A stretch of DNA of 64,000 nt from CAYPPG01 sp964412555 (lineage in GTDB: Bacteria > Hinthialibacterota > Hinthialibacteria > Hinthialibacterales > Hinthialibacteraceae). Positions within the stretch are counted from its first letter, which is position 1. Every line of letters starts with the position of its first letter. Below, piece by piece: positions 1 to 9,006 of this stretch. Where the stretch lies: contig CAYPPG010000035.1 of the NCBI GenBank assembly GCA_964412555.1, forward strand, positions 11,818 to 75,817, written 5' to 3'. A program made the translations under genes and the position numbers. Under the pieces are notes generated by a model. It made no database searches and had not been told where the DNA came from. It saw nothing but the letters and a program-made list of their open reading frames with translations.

Positions 1-89
1 AGTTCGAATGGGATCCGGGGCAAATGGTGAGAATCGAGTCAATAATTCCTGAACATTTCGATCCAATTTTGGCAGGACATTTTCAATGA
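1..89 (+). CDS. 3' end of a truncated gene, unknown product
   Basis: A frame open from the window edge (codons starting at base 3) runs 28 sense codons to a TGA at 87-89. The peptide includes FEWDPGQMVRIESI and ends DPILAGHFQ, which has a natural amino-acid composition. It lies 57 bases upstream of, and on the same strand as, the SGNH hydrolase gene, so it may be the preceding operon member. Too little is present to assign a family. Confidence 0.4.
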   Translation, partial: FEWDPGQMVRIESIIPEHFDPILAGHFQ

Positions 90-146
90 TCGCGCTATAG
101 TATGGGGGAAGATTCATGAAAATCATTCTCTTTTAGATCATACGTT

Positions 147-1610
147 ATGAGTGATCGATACAAACGAATTGCGACATTTTTACTCGTCTTGACCTCCATC
201 TTCTTTACACTCTCTCTTTGTTTGGGGGGGTATTGGATTGCAAATTATTATGAAATAAACCGGCTGCGTGCACAGCTCATGAATCGCAAAGAGATTCAGG
301 AAGAACTGCTGGACGATACGGAATCCACCTATGTGCTGTATCCCCACCGCAAAGGCTATATCGGCTATGTGCTCAATCCGCTGATGAAAGAAGGAACCCT
401 GTGGGCGGCGGAAGGGGAATCCTATCCGATCAATTCACTGGGGCTGCGCGGGAAGGAGATCAAGAAGAAGCCCGGCGATGTCACCCGTATTCTCCTGCTG
501 GGAGATTCGTGGTTGTTCGGCTGGTTTTTGAAAGAAGAAGATCGCATCGGGAACCGGCTGCAGGAACTGATCGATGAAAAACTTCCGTCACAGAAGTATG
601 AAATCGTCACGGCGGCTTTACCGGGTTGGAATGTGCAATGTGAAGCGGCGTTTTTGAAAAACCACATTCACCGTATCGATCCCGATTATATTCTCTGGGA
701 AACCATGGCGAATGATGTCTTGGATGCAGGGGGTGCGTCGCCCCCGGGGATCCTCACACGTTTTTACAGCCCCCAAAGCCCGATTCAAACGCCGTTCACC
801 ACCCTTGGGAAACTGATCAATTACCCCATGCCTTTTGTATTGAATAGAATCCGGCGGAATTTTAATTTCATGGTATCGAGTTATGAACGGTACGATGTAC
901 CGATTCTGGTTTTCTCGGTCGATGTCGATCCTGCGTTGTATTCGATGGCATTGGGAAAAGACACTTTCCCGTTTCCGATTGTTTTATTACCGGAGACCTA
1001 TAAACACGATCGAGAACGGGCATGGATCAAGCCGAACGATTTTCATCCCAGCCCCTGGCTGACGAAACGAGTTGCGCTTGGTTTATCCGCCCATTTCTCC
1101 GGCTTGGAGTGGGTTTCCCCGCTGGAATTGGATATAACGGAAACATCCCTTGCCGATGAATTTGTGACCTTGAATGATATCGAGATTCCCCGTGAACGGA
1201 TTGAAGCGTATCAACGGAAATATGCGGATTGGACGGAGGTGGAGCTACACGAAGACAATATTCAGCCGAATGTCGGTTTCGGGTTGGCGCATCGGGATAA
1301 GATGTGTCAACGGGGAATCCTCTATCTGCGAATTCCGGAAAACAGAGATACGGTGACAATCGTGTTTGAGCTCGAAGAAATGTTCTTGAATTATCCCCAT
1401 CAAGTGACATTTTTCGTAAGAGATTTTGAAGGGAAGAAAACGAAGGCGGAATTCACCATCGAGGAAATGACGCATGCCTGCAAGTTAAAACTTCCGCAGC
1501 CGCGAACTGCTTATTCACTTTATGAAATTGAATGGACGTTCGATTATTGCGAATGCGCCAGCCCTATTCTTTGTTATTCCGCCACGTTGAAACATATTTT
1601 TTCGGAATAA
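147..1610 (+). CDS. membrane-anchored SGNH/GDSL-type hydrolase
   Basis: This 487-residue protein is probably an esterase or O-acetyl-group transferase or hydrolase acting on extracytoplasmic glycans. One N-terminal membrane segment (about residues 9-33) anchors it. The SGNH blocks are visible: GDSWLFGW with nucleophile Ser121, an Asn-Asp at 189-190 (block III), and the DFH at 298-300 that supplies the catalytic Asp/His pair. Residues 330-487 form an extra C-terminal beta-rich region without a recognised family. Seen: motifs and membrane helix. Known: SGNH enzymes remove or transfer acyl groups. Inferred: the glycan substrate. The ATG at 147 has no clear Shine-Dalgarno. A much better one (GGGGGAAG) lies at 103-110 before a six-codon ORF (ATG at 116, MKIILF then TAG), so reinitiation from that minigene is possible. 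Confidence 0.8.
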   Translation: MSDRYKRIATFLLVLTSIFFTLSLCLGGYWIANYYEINRLRAQLMNRKEIQEELLDDTESTYVLYPHRKGYIGYVLNPLMKEGTLWAAEGESYPINSLGLRGKEIKKKPGDVTRILLLGDSWLFGWFLKEEDRIGNRLQELIDEKLPSQKYEIVTAALPGWNVQCEAAFLKNHIHRIDPDYILWETMANDVLDAGGASPPGILTRFYSPQSPIQTPFTTLGKLINYPMPFVLNRIRRNFNFMVSSYERYDVPILVFSVDVDPALYSMALGKDTFPFPIVLLPETYKHDRERAWIKPNDFHPSPWLTKRVALGLSAHFSGLEWVSPLELDITETSLADEFVTLNDIEIPRERIEAYQRKYADWTEVELHEDNIQPNVGFGLAHRDKMCQRGILYLRIPENRDTVTIVFELEEMFLNYPHQVTFFVRDFEGKKTKAEFTIEEMTHACKLKLPQPRTAYSLYEIEWTFDYCECASPILCYSATLKHIFSE

Positions 1611-1617
1611 GTAGAAT

Positions 1618-2577
1618 TTAATAGAGTGACCAGGGGCCGATTGATGTGCCTCCCAGCGGCCGATCGTCGGTAAACCGCATTTCCTGATAAAATTCAGGAC
1701 TTTCCGCCGGGAAACCGTTCCACGAAAAATGGCCAAATTCCCCATTGTCCCAATCCAACCAGCTGATATCAAAGCCGATGGGATGGCTGGATTCGAACAT
1801 GACGAACGATCCGAACGGAATCCGTATCTCCATCGTATAACCCATATTGTCGTCATCGATCGTGGTTACAGTGTCAATCGTCGAAAGCAGTTCATATTCC
1901 AATGCGTCGCCATCGTTGTACTCGGCTCCCGTACGGAAAATTTCCTTGTATTGGTAGTAAAAATTATCAAACCGTAAGCCGTAATCTTCTTCGGCGATAT
2001 CCGGGAAATCGCGGCGTTGGAGGGCTTCATCGATCAGGACATTGAATTGCAAGTCATTGACGGAAGTCCCTTCCGGCTGATCATCAAGATTGAGAGGAAG
2101 ACGATCGTTATCGTTATCGAACCAGAATTCGATTCCATCGCTCGTCCAACCTGTGCTATCTCCTGTAAAATATCCGAACTCATCAACCGTATTTGCCATT
2201 GCGTGCTCGAAACCAATTTCATTGTCCCGTGCAATATTTAAAACATAAAATGCATCATCATCCCATCCGAAGTAGGTTGTGGCGTCAAAATCTTCCGGCC
2301 CGGAATAGACATTGCCGGTGCCTTGATTGTCATAGGCCGCCGTGTCTGCATCCAAAATGAAATGATCGCCGGTCGTGAGATCACCTCTTGCATCGATCAA
2401 AGCCGGAGAACCGAAACTGGAAATGGGCCAATCACTGGAATCTCCGTCGATGACAATTTGAATGGAGGCATCAAACTTTCTGCAGTCGATAAAGCGGTCT
2501 TGGGCAAATCCTAATTGTGAAATAACCATTAGAAGTGAAATGAAATAACATGCAAATCGAATATATTTTTCCTTCAT
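1618..2577 (-). CDS. exported CBM9-like carbohydrate-binding protein (paralogue 1)
   Basis: This 319-residue secreted protein has a Sec signal peptide (about 1-26, ending GFAQ) followed by a beta-sandwich like family 9 carbohydrate-binding modules. The landmarks are RKFDASIQIVIDGDSSDWP near the mature N-terminus and FGWDDDAFYVLNI in the middle, the usual signature of extracellular CBM9/DOMON-like domains. No catalytic domain is present. The start is the ATG at 2577, six bases after GGGAG, rather than the in-frame GTG at 2580. It is a close paralogue of the protein at 5756-6730: both begin the mature protein with a D-x-F-I-x-C-R-K-F-D-A-S-I pattern. It is the last gene of a minus-strand group with the TPR and ASPIC/UnbV genes, so it may bind a sugar or act as a surface component of the same system. 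Confidence 0.7.
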   Translation of the reverse strand: MKEKYIRFACYFISLLMVISQLGFAQDRFIDCRKFDASIQIVIDGDSSDWPISSFGSPALIDARGDLTTGDHFILDADTAAYDNQGTGNVYSGPEDFDATTYFGWDDDAFYVLNIARDNEIGFEHAMANTVDEFGYFTGDSTGWTSDGIEFWFDNDNDRLPLNLDDQPEGTSVNDLQFNVLIDEALQRRDFPDIAEEDYGLRFDNFYYQYKEIFRTGAEYNDGDALEYELLSTIDTVTTIDDDNMGYTMEIRIPFGSFVMFESSHPIGFDISWLDWDNGEFGHFSWNGFPAESPEFYQEMRFTDDRPLGGTSIGPWSLY

Positions 2578-2690
2578 CACATTCTCCCTTCTTTTAATTG
2601 GATCGCTTTTACGATTTAGTTGATTCGATTGTAGATTACCATGAAAAGAATGTCAATCTGAGAATTAAAAAATTGGATTATGGAAACAGG

Positions 2691-3977
2691 TTATTTTGGG
2701 GAAGAATGTTTCAGCCAAAGATTTCGAATGCGATTGGCCAGAGGATTTTTCGGATCAAGAGTCAACGCTTTCTCGAGATGCTCGAGTGCGGACTCCGCAT
2801 TGTTCATTTCCAAATAACACTGCGCCATCATCGCATGGATCGATGAGGCGTCGTCTCGAACGTCCAGGCATTGCTTGAGGTAAGGAATCGCTTTCTCGAA
2901 ATTCCCGCTGGACATTTCAATTTGCGCTAAATAAAAAAGCGCTTCCGGGTGATCCGGCTCGTCTTCCAGAACCTTCAACAACTGATCGGCGGCCAGATTC
3001 CCTCTGCCGATTTCCAAATAAATCAACGCCATCGCAAAGTGAGTTTCCGGCGTATCCGGATGATGGCGCAGAAAACTGCGGTAAAAGTTGCGTTGATTTC
3101 TGCCGATTTGATTAATCGTATCCAAACTTTGTTTCGCCAGTTTCGCTTTCTCTTTTTCCTTCAAAAAGGAATAAACTCTCACCAGTTGAAAGACAGCGTG
3201 CTGATAGAATGGTTCTTCATCGATGATGGTTTCGAATATCTCGCGCGCTTCCTGATAGTTTCGCTCTTTCATCAAGATTTTTCCGTATTCATAGCGGGCA
3301 CGAAGATTGTCCGGATGATCCTGTATAATGGCCTCGAAGAGTGGTTTCGCATCTTCATTGCGCTGTTGGACGATGACGGCTTTCAAAATTCTGGCGTGTT
3401 CATGTTTCGGAAGCTGATCCGCAATGGCTTCCGCTTCCGCGATTTTCCCTCGCGTGTAGAGAATAATAGCTTTCCGGTAAAGAGCGCGTTCGTTGGTTGG
3501 ATCCCGTTTCAAGATTTCCGCGATATGTTCCATCGCGGGTGGAAATCGCTGGAGGCGATAATACACCGCTACCGCTTCCTGGCGGTATTCGAGATGATCC
3601 GGTTCGAGTCGAATGGCTTTTTCCAATTCTTGAATTGACCGCTCCGGATCGGTTTTTTGATAGCCTAAAATTCTTCCCAATAAATAATGAGCTTCCGCGG
3701 ATTGAGGATGCTTTTCGATTGTCCGTTCCAACACCGCAATGGCTTGTGGATAATACCGCAAAACATGATATAAATTGCCTAATTCTAAGAGTGTTTCTCG
3801 ATGATGAGGATTTTTTTCAAGGTATTTGAACAAAACGTGTTCTTGTTGGGCGTACTCTTGATTTTGTATCACCGGTTCTTTCGGGAATTCATAGACTCCC
3901 CCCCAATCACCAGCGGCAAAAACGAACTGGGGTAACAAGAAACAGGAAACAAACCCTATCAGGATCTTTTTATTCAT
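2691..3977 (-). CDS. exported TPR-repeat protein
   Basis: This 428-residue protein has a signal peptide (MNKKILIGFVSCFLLPQFV, then FAA) followed by about ten tetratricopeptide repeats, visible as recurrent A-x-x-x-L/Y-x-x-G and P-x-x-A motifs such as AEAHYLLGRILGYQ, PEALFYLAQIEMSSGNFEKA and ALEHLEKALTLDPKNP. The protein is all helical and would be a periplasmic or secreted scaffold. The chosen start, ATG at 3977, gives a clean signal peptide and overlaps the stop of the upstream ASPIC/UnbV gene as ATGA, indicating translational coupling. Known: TPR proteins and ASPIC/UnbV proteins often occur together in planctomycete-like and acidobacterial genomes, commonly in secreted systems of unknown role. 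No catalytic motif is seen. Confidence 0.8.
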   Translation of the reverse strand: MNKKILIGFVSCFLLPQFVFAAGDWGGVYEFPKEPVIQNQEYAQQEHVLFKYLEKNPHHRETLLELGNLYHVLRYYPQAIAVLERTIEKHPQSAEAHYLLGRILGYQKTDPERSIQELEKAIRLEPDHLEYRQEAVAVYYRLQRFPPAMEHIAEILKRDPTNERALYRKAIILYTRGKIAEAEAIADQLPKHEHARILKAVIVQQRNEDAKPLFEAIIQDHPDNLRARYEYGKILMKERNYQEAREIFETIIDEEPFYQHAVFQLVRVYSFLKEKEKAKLAKQSLDTINQIGRNQRNFYRSFLRHHPDTPETHFAMALIYLEIGRGNLAADQLLKVLEDEPDHPEALFYLAQIEMSSGNFEKAIPYLKQCLDVRDDASSIHAMMAQCYLEMNNAESALEHLEKALTLDPKNPLANRIRNLWLKHSSPK

Positions 3978-5725
3978 TGTGATCCATCCTTTGTATTTTC
4001 TTTGACGGTCAATCGTTGATTGGCTTTGATATCCTTCAGTACGGTTTTTGATCCGGACGGCCAATGGATTTCAATCTCATCCGCCTTATCGTAATTGGCC
4101 AAACCAAAATGAAGAATTGTCGTATCCTGGGAGAGGAAACTCGAACCGCTGAATACTCCTTTCATCTCTCTTAAATCCCCCGCGCGCAATTGAGCGAATG
4201 CGCCAATGGCGGAACGATTGGACTCTTTTCCTTCCAACACGATTTGCAGCCAGTGATTTCGGTTTTCCCCGTCATTTCGCAGGATGGTCGGTGTGCCGCC
4301 GAGATTGTTGATCACCAGATCGAGGTCGCCATCATTATCCAAATCCCCCCGTACACATCCGCGACTGATTCGCCATTTGTAAAAATCTTCACCCAATCCC
4401 TCTGTGACATGAACGAACTGCGTGTTTCCCATGTTTTCGAACAGTAAAGGCGGTTGGGAAAAGGTCGTATCCACATCGGGATGCTCCGCTTCCGGATACA
4501 CATGTCCGTTACAGAAAAACATGTCTTCATCCCCGTCGTTGTCTGCGTCGATCCATTGGGTTCCCCAGCCGAGATAGGAAAAGGTTTTATGGCCGACTCC
4601 CGACGGATAGGTCATATCTTCAAACATCCCGTCTCCGAGTCCAAGCCATAACGTAAACGGTTCTTCGGAAAAATTCGTTCCCAATAAATCCCATTCGAAA
4701 TCGCCGTTGCAGTCTCCCCATGCGACACCCATCGATGCCATCTCGGTTCCGTCTTCGCTGTAGGCTACTCCAGCGAGTAGGCCGTTTTCTTCAAACGTCC
4801 CGTCTCCGTTATTCATAAACAGATAACTCGGCATCGAATCGTTGGCGACATAGAAATCGGGATACCGGTCATGGTTCACGTCAGTCCAAACACACGTGAA
4901 ACTATAGGCGGGTGGCGCATCACCGATGCCGGATGATTCCGTCACATCTTCAAATGTTCCGTCTCCCCGATTGTGAAAGAGCGAAAGTCCTAATGGCGTA
5001 TAGGCGCGCGGTCCGGGATAGACCATAAATCCACGCCACTCGGATTTGCGCTGTTCCGGCGGCAGATGATCAAGTGAATTAAGATCAAGATAATCGGATA
5101 CTACGAGGTCCAAATGTCCGTCCAAATCGTAATCCGCGAATGCCGCACCGGTACTGTACAATAAGGACTGACAGCCGGCTTCATTGATCACATTGGTGAA
5201 ATGGCCTTGGCCGTCATTGCGATAGAGCCGGTTGGGGCCGAAATTGGTTACATAAATATCCGTATCCCCATCGTTGTCGTAATCCGCCGCCGCACAGCCC
5301 ATGCCCCATTCCGTGTCCCCGACTCCGGCTTCCTCGGTGATGTCCGTGAACGTGCCGTCTCCATTGTTGCGAAACAGATGATTCATAGGTGGGGGATTGA
5401 TCTTCTTTTCGAATGTACTGCCATTGACGAAATAGATGTCCAGCCATCCGTCGCCGTCGGCATCCAAAACCGCCAGTCCTCCCCCTTTGGCTTCAACGAT
5501 TAGATTTTTCACGCGTGGATCGCCGGATACTTGCAAGAACTGGATATTGGCTTGTTCCGTAATTTCGACAAACTGGACCGTGCCATCGCTCATGTCGGAC
5601 CATCCCGGCACTGCCAATGGAAATATCCATATAAATGAAATTGCAAAATCAATAGTAATGCAAGAAAAAAGAAAGGCAGAAAGCCCTTTTACGGACTTAC
5701 TGCCCGGATTGGATTGTTTCATCAT
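3974..5725 (-). CDS. CRTAC1-like FG-GAP/VCBS propeller protein with ASPIC/UnbV domain
   Basis: This 583-residue protein has a membrane segment or signal at about residues 13-40. It continues with repeated FG-GAP/VCBS calcium-binding blades, for example DADGDGWLDIYFVNG, DYDNDGDTDIYVTNFG, DYDLDGHLDLVVSDYL, DADNDGDEDMFFCNG and DLDNDGDLDLVINNLGG. These Asp-rich loops are integrin-like Ca2+ sites of a beta-propeller. The last 75 residues are an ASPIC/UnbV domain (HFGLANYDKADEIEIHWPSG). Homologues are secreted or surface proteins whose biochemical role is not established. It follows the CBM9-like paralogue 2 by 30 bases and couples to the TPR gene through a four-base overlap, so the three or four genes probably form one transcript. 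Confidence 0.85.
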   Translation of the reverse strand: MMKQSNPGSKSVKGLSAFLFSCITIDFAISFIWIFPLAVPGWSDMSDGTVQFVEITEQANIQFLQVSGDPRVKNLIVEAKGGGLAVLDADGDGWLDIYFVNGSTFEKKINPPPMNHLFRNNGDGTFTDITEEAGVGDTEWGMGCAAADYDNDGDTDIYVTNFGPNRLYRNDGQGHFTNVINEAGCQSLLYSTGAAFADYDLDGHLDLVVSDYLDLNSLDHLPPEQRKSEWRGFMVYPGPRAYTPLGLSLFHNRGDGTFEDVTESSGIGDAPPAYSFTCVWTDVNHDRYPDFYVANDSMPSYLFMNNGDGTFEENGLLAGVAYSEDGTEMASMGVAWGDCNGDFEWDLLGTNFSEEPFTLWLGLGDGMFEDMTYPSGVGHKTFSYLGWGTQWIDADNDGDEDMFFCNGHVYPEAEHPDVDTTFSQPPLLFENMGNTQFVHVTEGLGEDFYKWRISRGCVRGDLDNDGDLDLVINNLGGTPTILRNDGENRNHWLQIVLEGKESNRSAIGAFAQLRAGDLREMKGVFSGSSFLSQDTTILHFGLANYDKADEIEIHWPSGSKTVLKDIKANQRLTVKENTKDGSQ

Positions 5726-5755
5726 AAGTAAATTCCAGATAATTCTTTCATCCTG

Positions 5756-6730
5756 TTAAAAGATCGACCAATGACCAATATCCACTCCACCAAGCGGATC
5801 ATTATCGGTAAACCGCATTTCTCGGAAATATTGAGTGTCCGATTCGTTGGCCTGATGCCATCGCTGCAGATGGAAGGTCGCATCGTCCCAATCCACCCAG
5901 TTGATATTGAAGCCGATCGGTTCGTCCGGTTGAAACGAGGGGAAAACGCCCCATGGAAATTTGATTTCCTGGACAAAAGAGGTATGTTGTTCCATCGGTT
6001 TGTCATCCAGTTGGACAGCGCGTTCAATTTGTTCGATGATTTCCGCTTCGGCGTCGTCATCGGTGTTCAACGCGGACCGGAAAATCGCGAATTCCAAGGG
6101 CAGTCCGTTGTCCATGATCGGTTCCATATCGAATTCTTCTCGGATGATCTCTGCATCGATGCTGAATGCGGTTTGCAAATCGAATTCGGATGTTTGATCA
6201 TCATTGATATTGGGCGGCAAACGGTCGTTATCGTTATCAAACCACATTTCTATTCCGTCGTTGGTAAATGCTGGTTGGTTCGTGATATCTCTTTCCACAT
6301 AAGAACTTTGAAACCAGCCGATCTGATCGTCATTTACCACGTTCAATAGATAAAAGCCGGTGTCGTCCCAGCCGATATAGGTGGTTGCTTGGTAATCGTT
6401 TTCGTCCAGATTGAAATTTCCTGCGGCATTGACAAGAACTTTGTCGGGATCGAATACAAAATGATCACCGGTTTTGAGGGGAACTTGCTCCACAGCATTC
6501 GTGGTTGCATCGCTGGAAAATTGTTCGGCCGGATCAATGTCAGGCAGTTCCGCCGGATCACCATAATCGGCCAGCGGCCAGTCGGAAGGATCACCGTCGA
6601 TGGTAATGACAATACTCGCATCGAATTTACGGCAATTGATGAACTGATCTTGTGCGAAAATGGTTTCTGCGCCCATTAAAAGAAGCATAGTGAACGCAAC
6701 GAAGAAGAATCGGGGTGTCTTGCGCTTCAT
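5756..6730 (-). CDS. exported CBM9-like carbohydrate-binding protein (paralogue 2)
   Basis: This 324-residue secreted protein has a signal peptide MKRKTPRFFFVAFTMLLLMG followed by AETIFAQ, then a CBM9-like sandwich: FDASIVITIDGDPSDWPLAD near the N-terminus and YIGWDDTGFYLLNVVNDDQI mid-domain. It ends with RFTDNDPLGGVDIGHWSIF, matching the end of paralogue 1 (RFTDDRPLGGTSIGPWSLY). Start chosen at ATG 6730, eight bases after GGGAG; the longer frame to 6745 would put residues before the signal peptide. It is the first gene of the minus-strand group 6730 to 1618. Function is inferred to be glycan or cell-surface binding; no enzyme domain is present. Confidence 0.72.
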   Translation of the reverse strand: MKRKTPRFFFVAFTMLLLMGAETIFAQDQFINCRKFDASIVITIDGDPSDWPLADYGDPAELPDIDPAEQFSSDATTNAVEQVPLKTGDHFVFDPDKVLVNAAGNFNLDENDYQATTYIGWDDTGFYLLNVVNDDQIGWFQSSYVERDITNQPAFTNDGIEMWFDNDNDRLPPNINDDQTSEFDLQTAFSIDAEIIREEFDMEPIMDNGLPLEFAIFRSALNTDDDAEAEIIEQIERAVQLDDKPMEQHTSFVQEIKFPWGVFPSFQPDEPIGFNINWVDWDDATFHLQRWHQANESDTQYFREMRFTDNDPLGGVDIGHWSIF

Positions 6731-7070
6731 AATATTTTCTCCCATTCGAACTGGAATGCAAAATCACATAATCGAGTCAATTATATGGAAAATATTTTTC
6801 AAAGTCAACACATGATTAGAAGTTTATTTATCCATGATGTCATTTTTTTGATGGGTACAGCAAGCGTCTCGCTTGCCAATTATGGCAGGCGAGAACGTCT
6901 ACTTTACCCGATAAGTGTTTCATCCGTGGCGGAGTGCTCTTTGTCTAGAGTCCGTCAAGCATCATGAGGGATAAAAGTTGACTCTAGAAGTTCCCTGTCG
7001 AAAAAGGAAAAAAAACTTTTTCGAGTGATTCTTGGAAGATATTAAAAGTATGGTAATGATTTCTTGCTTG
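6731..7070. other. intergenic region with a palindromic repeat
   Basis: No convincing gene is seen. A perfect hairpin, GCAAGCG-TCT-CGCTTGC at 6860-6876, is preceded by GATGGGTACA and followed by a related half-copy (GGCAGGCGAGAACG). The same arrangement, GATGGGTAGAGGAGGCGTCC followed by CCGCCTGC, recurs at 12132-12159, so this is a dispersed repeat family. Confidence 0.5.
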
Positions 7071-7598
7071 CTAGATTAACTCGTTCAAATTCACGAAGCC
7101 GCTGGCTGTGAATTGGGAGAAGATACATTTTTTGATTTTGTTATTTTCATAACAAATGATTCCATATCCGAATTGATCTCTGTTCGGATTGGCTTTTTCA
7201 ATAGGGAATATTCCGTGGGTTATGTGCCCCCCCTCCCAAAAGAACGTGAGGCGGTTATTGGATGCGAAGAAATCATCAAATTTTAATTTATAATTCGGAA
7301 TATCGGAATAGAGTTCCCGAATTTTTTGCTCGAAGTTATCAATTCCGCTTAGTTCCGGTATCATATGGGAACCGACAAAAATTTGGATATCTTCTGCGAC
7401 ATAATCCTTCAAACGATTCATGTGACTCTGAAATAACACTTCGTATACGAATTGATCGAACAAATTCTTGATCTCTCGGGCATTCTCTCCTTCGTATTTT
7501 TGGGAATGCTCCGGAGTGGTATCCAGTTCGCTGACCGTCATATCGATGAGAAACATGGAAAGGATGGCGATGATGAGTAAGATACTCATTTCCTTCAT
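7071..7598 (-). CDS. exported SnoaL/NTF2-like protein
   Basis: This 175-residue protein starts with a hydrophobic signal or anchor (MSILLIIAILSMFLIDM) and continues with an alpha+beta cone domain of the SnoaL/NTF2 type. It has a long first helix (EIKNLFDQFVYEVLFQSHMN), a YVAEDIQIFVGSH strand region and LTFFWEGGHITHGIF in the central sheet. Members of this fold are small binding proteins or isomerases, and none of their catalytic residues can be assigned here. The ATG at 7598 is preceded by AAGGAG nine bases upstream. Its 5' leader contains two strong inverted repeats, listed separately. It appears to be a single-gene unit. Confidence 0.6.
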   Translation of the reverse strand: MKEMSILLIIAILSMFLIDMTVSELDTTPEHSQKYEGENAREIKNLFDQFVYEVLFQSHMNRLKDYVAEDIQIFVGSHMIPELSGIDNFEQKIRELYSDIPNYKLKFDDFFASNNRLTFFWEGGHITHGIFPIEKANPNRDQFGYGIICYENNKIKKCIFSQFTASGFVNLNELI

Positions 7599-7620
7599 GA
7601 TTAAACACTCCTTTACAATC

Positions 7621-7676
7621 GTCCCCGTGGGGGGGGACGAGAGGGTACATCTTTCGCTTCTATTTTTGAAAGATGT
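7621..7676 (-). promoter_or_regulatory. two inverted repeats in the leader of the SnoaL-like gene
   Basis: GTCCCC (7621-7626) pairs with GGGGAC (7633-7638), and ACATCTTTC (7647-7655) pairs perfectly with GAAAGATGT (7668-7676). Both lie 23-78 bases upstream of the ATG at 7598 in the direction of transcription, so they could form RNA hairpins in the leader or serve as protein sites. Structure is seen; function is inferred. Confidence 0.35.
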
Positions 7677-8017
7677 TTGGCCTTCGTCCAACACTCAAAT
7701 TTCGAGAGTCGATACCTCCCACTAAATTGCAAAGAAGCAACATAAGAACTTCTACTTATTTGTACGGATAAACCCTCTGATTTGTTTCTTTTTTTTTATG
7801 AAATCATCGATCTGAGTCCCATTAGGATCGATGAACTTACTGGCACAATATAAGAAACCGCAAAAAACGTCAACCAAATTTTCAATATTTTTTCATCTGA
7901 TGTATCGAAAGAAGAATATCTCGCACCTCATGAATCCAAGGAAAGGATTCGAATCTAGGTTTTCACATAATTTTGTGGTATGTTTGTATATCTCTACATT
8001 ATGAGGTGATTGGAATC
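7677..8017. other. divergent intergenic region with candidate operators
   Basis: No gene is seen. It contains ATCGATC (7806-7812) paired with GATCGAT (7826-7832), and GAATCC (7932-7937) paired with GGATTC (7945-7950). The second lies about 70 bases before the start of the epimerase-like gene at 8018 and is a plausible regulator site for the sulfatase locus. Confidence 0.25.
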
Positions 8018-8989
8018 ATGTCAGAAAAAAAGATGGATCGACGTGAATTTATCGGAGGCAGTACGTTGGGTACTGCCGGGTTGGTTATGGGCACAGCTGC
8101 GGTATCCGAGGCAAAACAATCTTCCCAACAATCCGGGAAACAGGGCGTCAAGATTGGGATGAATCTTTTGCTTTGGACTGCAAACCCGGATGAAAGGCAT
8201 CTGGGATTGTTGGACCAACTGAAAATCTGGGGCTTTGACGGAGCCGAGTTTCCCATGTTCGTCCCACAAGGTTCGCAGTGGGCAGCCATGGGAAAACATT
8301 GTGAGTCCATTGGTCTAGGGCGTACCGCTTCGGTCTGCGTTCCTGAAGATGCGAATCCGGTCAGCCCGGATCAAAGTATACGCAAAGCAGCTGTGGATTT
8401 CTTGAAGCGTAGTATAGATTGTTCTCATGAATTGGGTGCCGAGATGATCTGCGGACCTCTTTATGCCCCGGTCGGAACCTTGGTCGGACGCGGCCGCACC
8501 GAAGAGGAAATGAAATATGCCGCCGATGTGCTGCGGGAAGCCGCCGAATATGCGGTACAAGCGAAGATCCACTTATCGCATGAACCCCTCAACCGATTTG
8601 AAACGTATGTCATCAATAGCCAGGAAGACGGATGCAAACTGGCCGACGCTGTCGGGATGCCGAACTACGGATTGCATTACGATACGTTTCATGCCCATAT
8701 CGAAGAGAAAGACGTCAGCAAAGCGATTCAAAACGCCGGGAAACGAATTTTTCACGTTCACATTTCCGAAAACGATCGAAGTACACCGGGAAAAGGACAA
8801 GTCCGATGGAAAGCCACTTTTGAAGCGTTGAAGAAAATCGGGTACAATCGCTGGTTGACCATTGAAGCCTTCGGGCGCGCACTACCGGAAGTCGCAGCGG
8901 CAACTTGTATTTGGAGAAAGATGTTCGAAAGTGAAGAACAATTGGCTCGAGATGGATTGAATTTTATCCGTCGAAGCTGGTCTGTTTGA
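8018..8989 (+). CDS. Tat-exported sugar epimerase/isomerase-like TIM barrel
   Basis: This 323-residue protein belongs to the sugar phosphate isomerase/epimerase (AP endonuclease 2-like) superfamily, close to D-tagatose/D-psicose 3-epimerases. A twin-arginine signal (MDRREFIGGSTLGTAGLVMG) implies folded export. Four metal-ligand positions of this family are recognisable: Glu in LSHEPLNRFE, Asp in HYDTFHAHIE, His in FHVHISENDR and Glu in WLTIEAFG. A C-6 to C-3 keto-sugar epimerisation is likely, but the substrate is unknown. The ATG at 8018 follows GAGGTGAT; the upstream in-frame ATG at 7973 has no ribosome site. It is the first gene of a plus-strand group with two sulfatases and a fucosidase, suggesting a role in breaking down a sulfated fucose-rich glycan. 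Confidence 0.82.
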   Translation: MSEKKMDRREFIGGSTLGTAGLVMGTAAVSEAKQSSQQSGKQGVKIGMNLLLWTANPDERHLGLLDQLKIWGFDGAEFPMFVPQGSQWAAMGKHCESIGLGRTASVCVPEDANPVSPDQSIRKAAVDFLKRSIDCSHELGAEMICGPLYAPVGTLVGRGRTEEEMKYAADVLREAAEYAVQAKIHLSHEPLNRFETYVINSQEDGCKLADAVGMPNYGLHYDTFHAHIEEKDVSKAIQNAGKRIFHVHISENDRSTPGKGQVRWKATFEALKKIGYNRWLTIEAFGRALPEVAAATCIWRKMFESEEQLARDGLNFIRRSWSV

Positions 8990-9006
8990 TTTGATATCCT
9001 CCATAT

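Noticed and set aside
1027..1410. 127-codon minus-strand ORF within the SGNH gene
   Set aside because: It is a shadow of the well-supported hydrolase frame.
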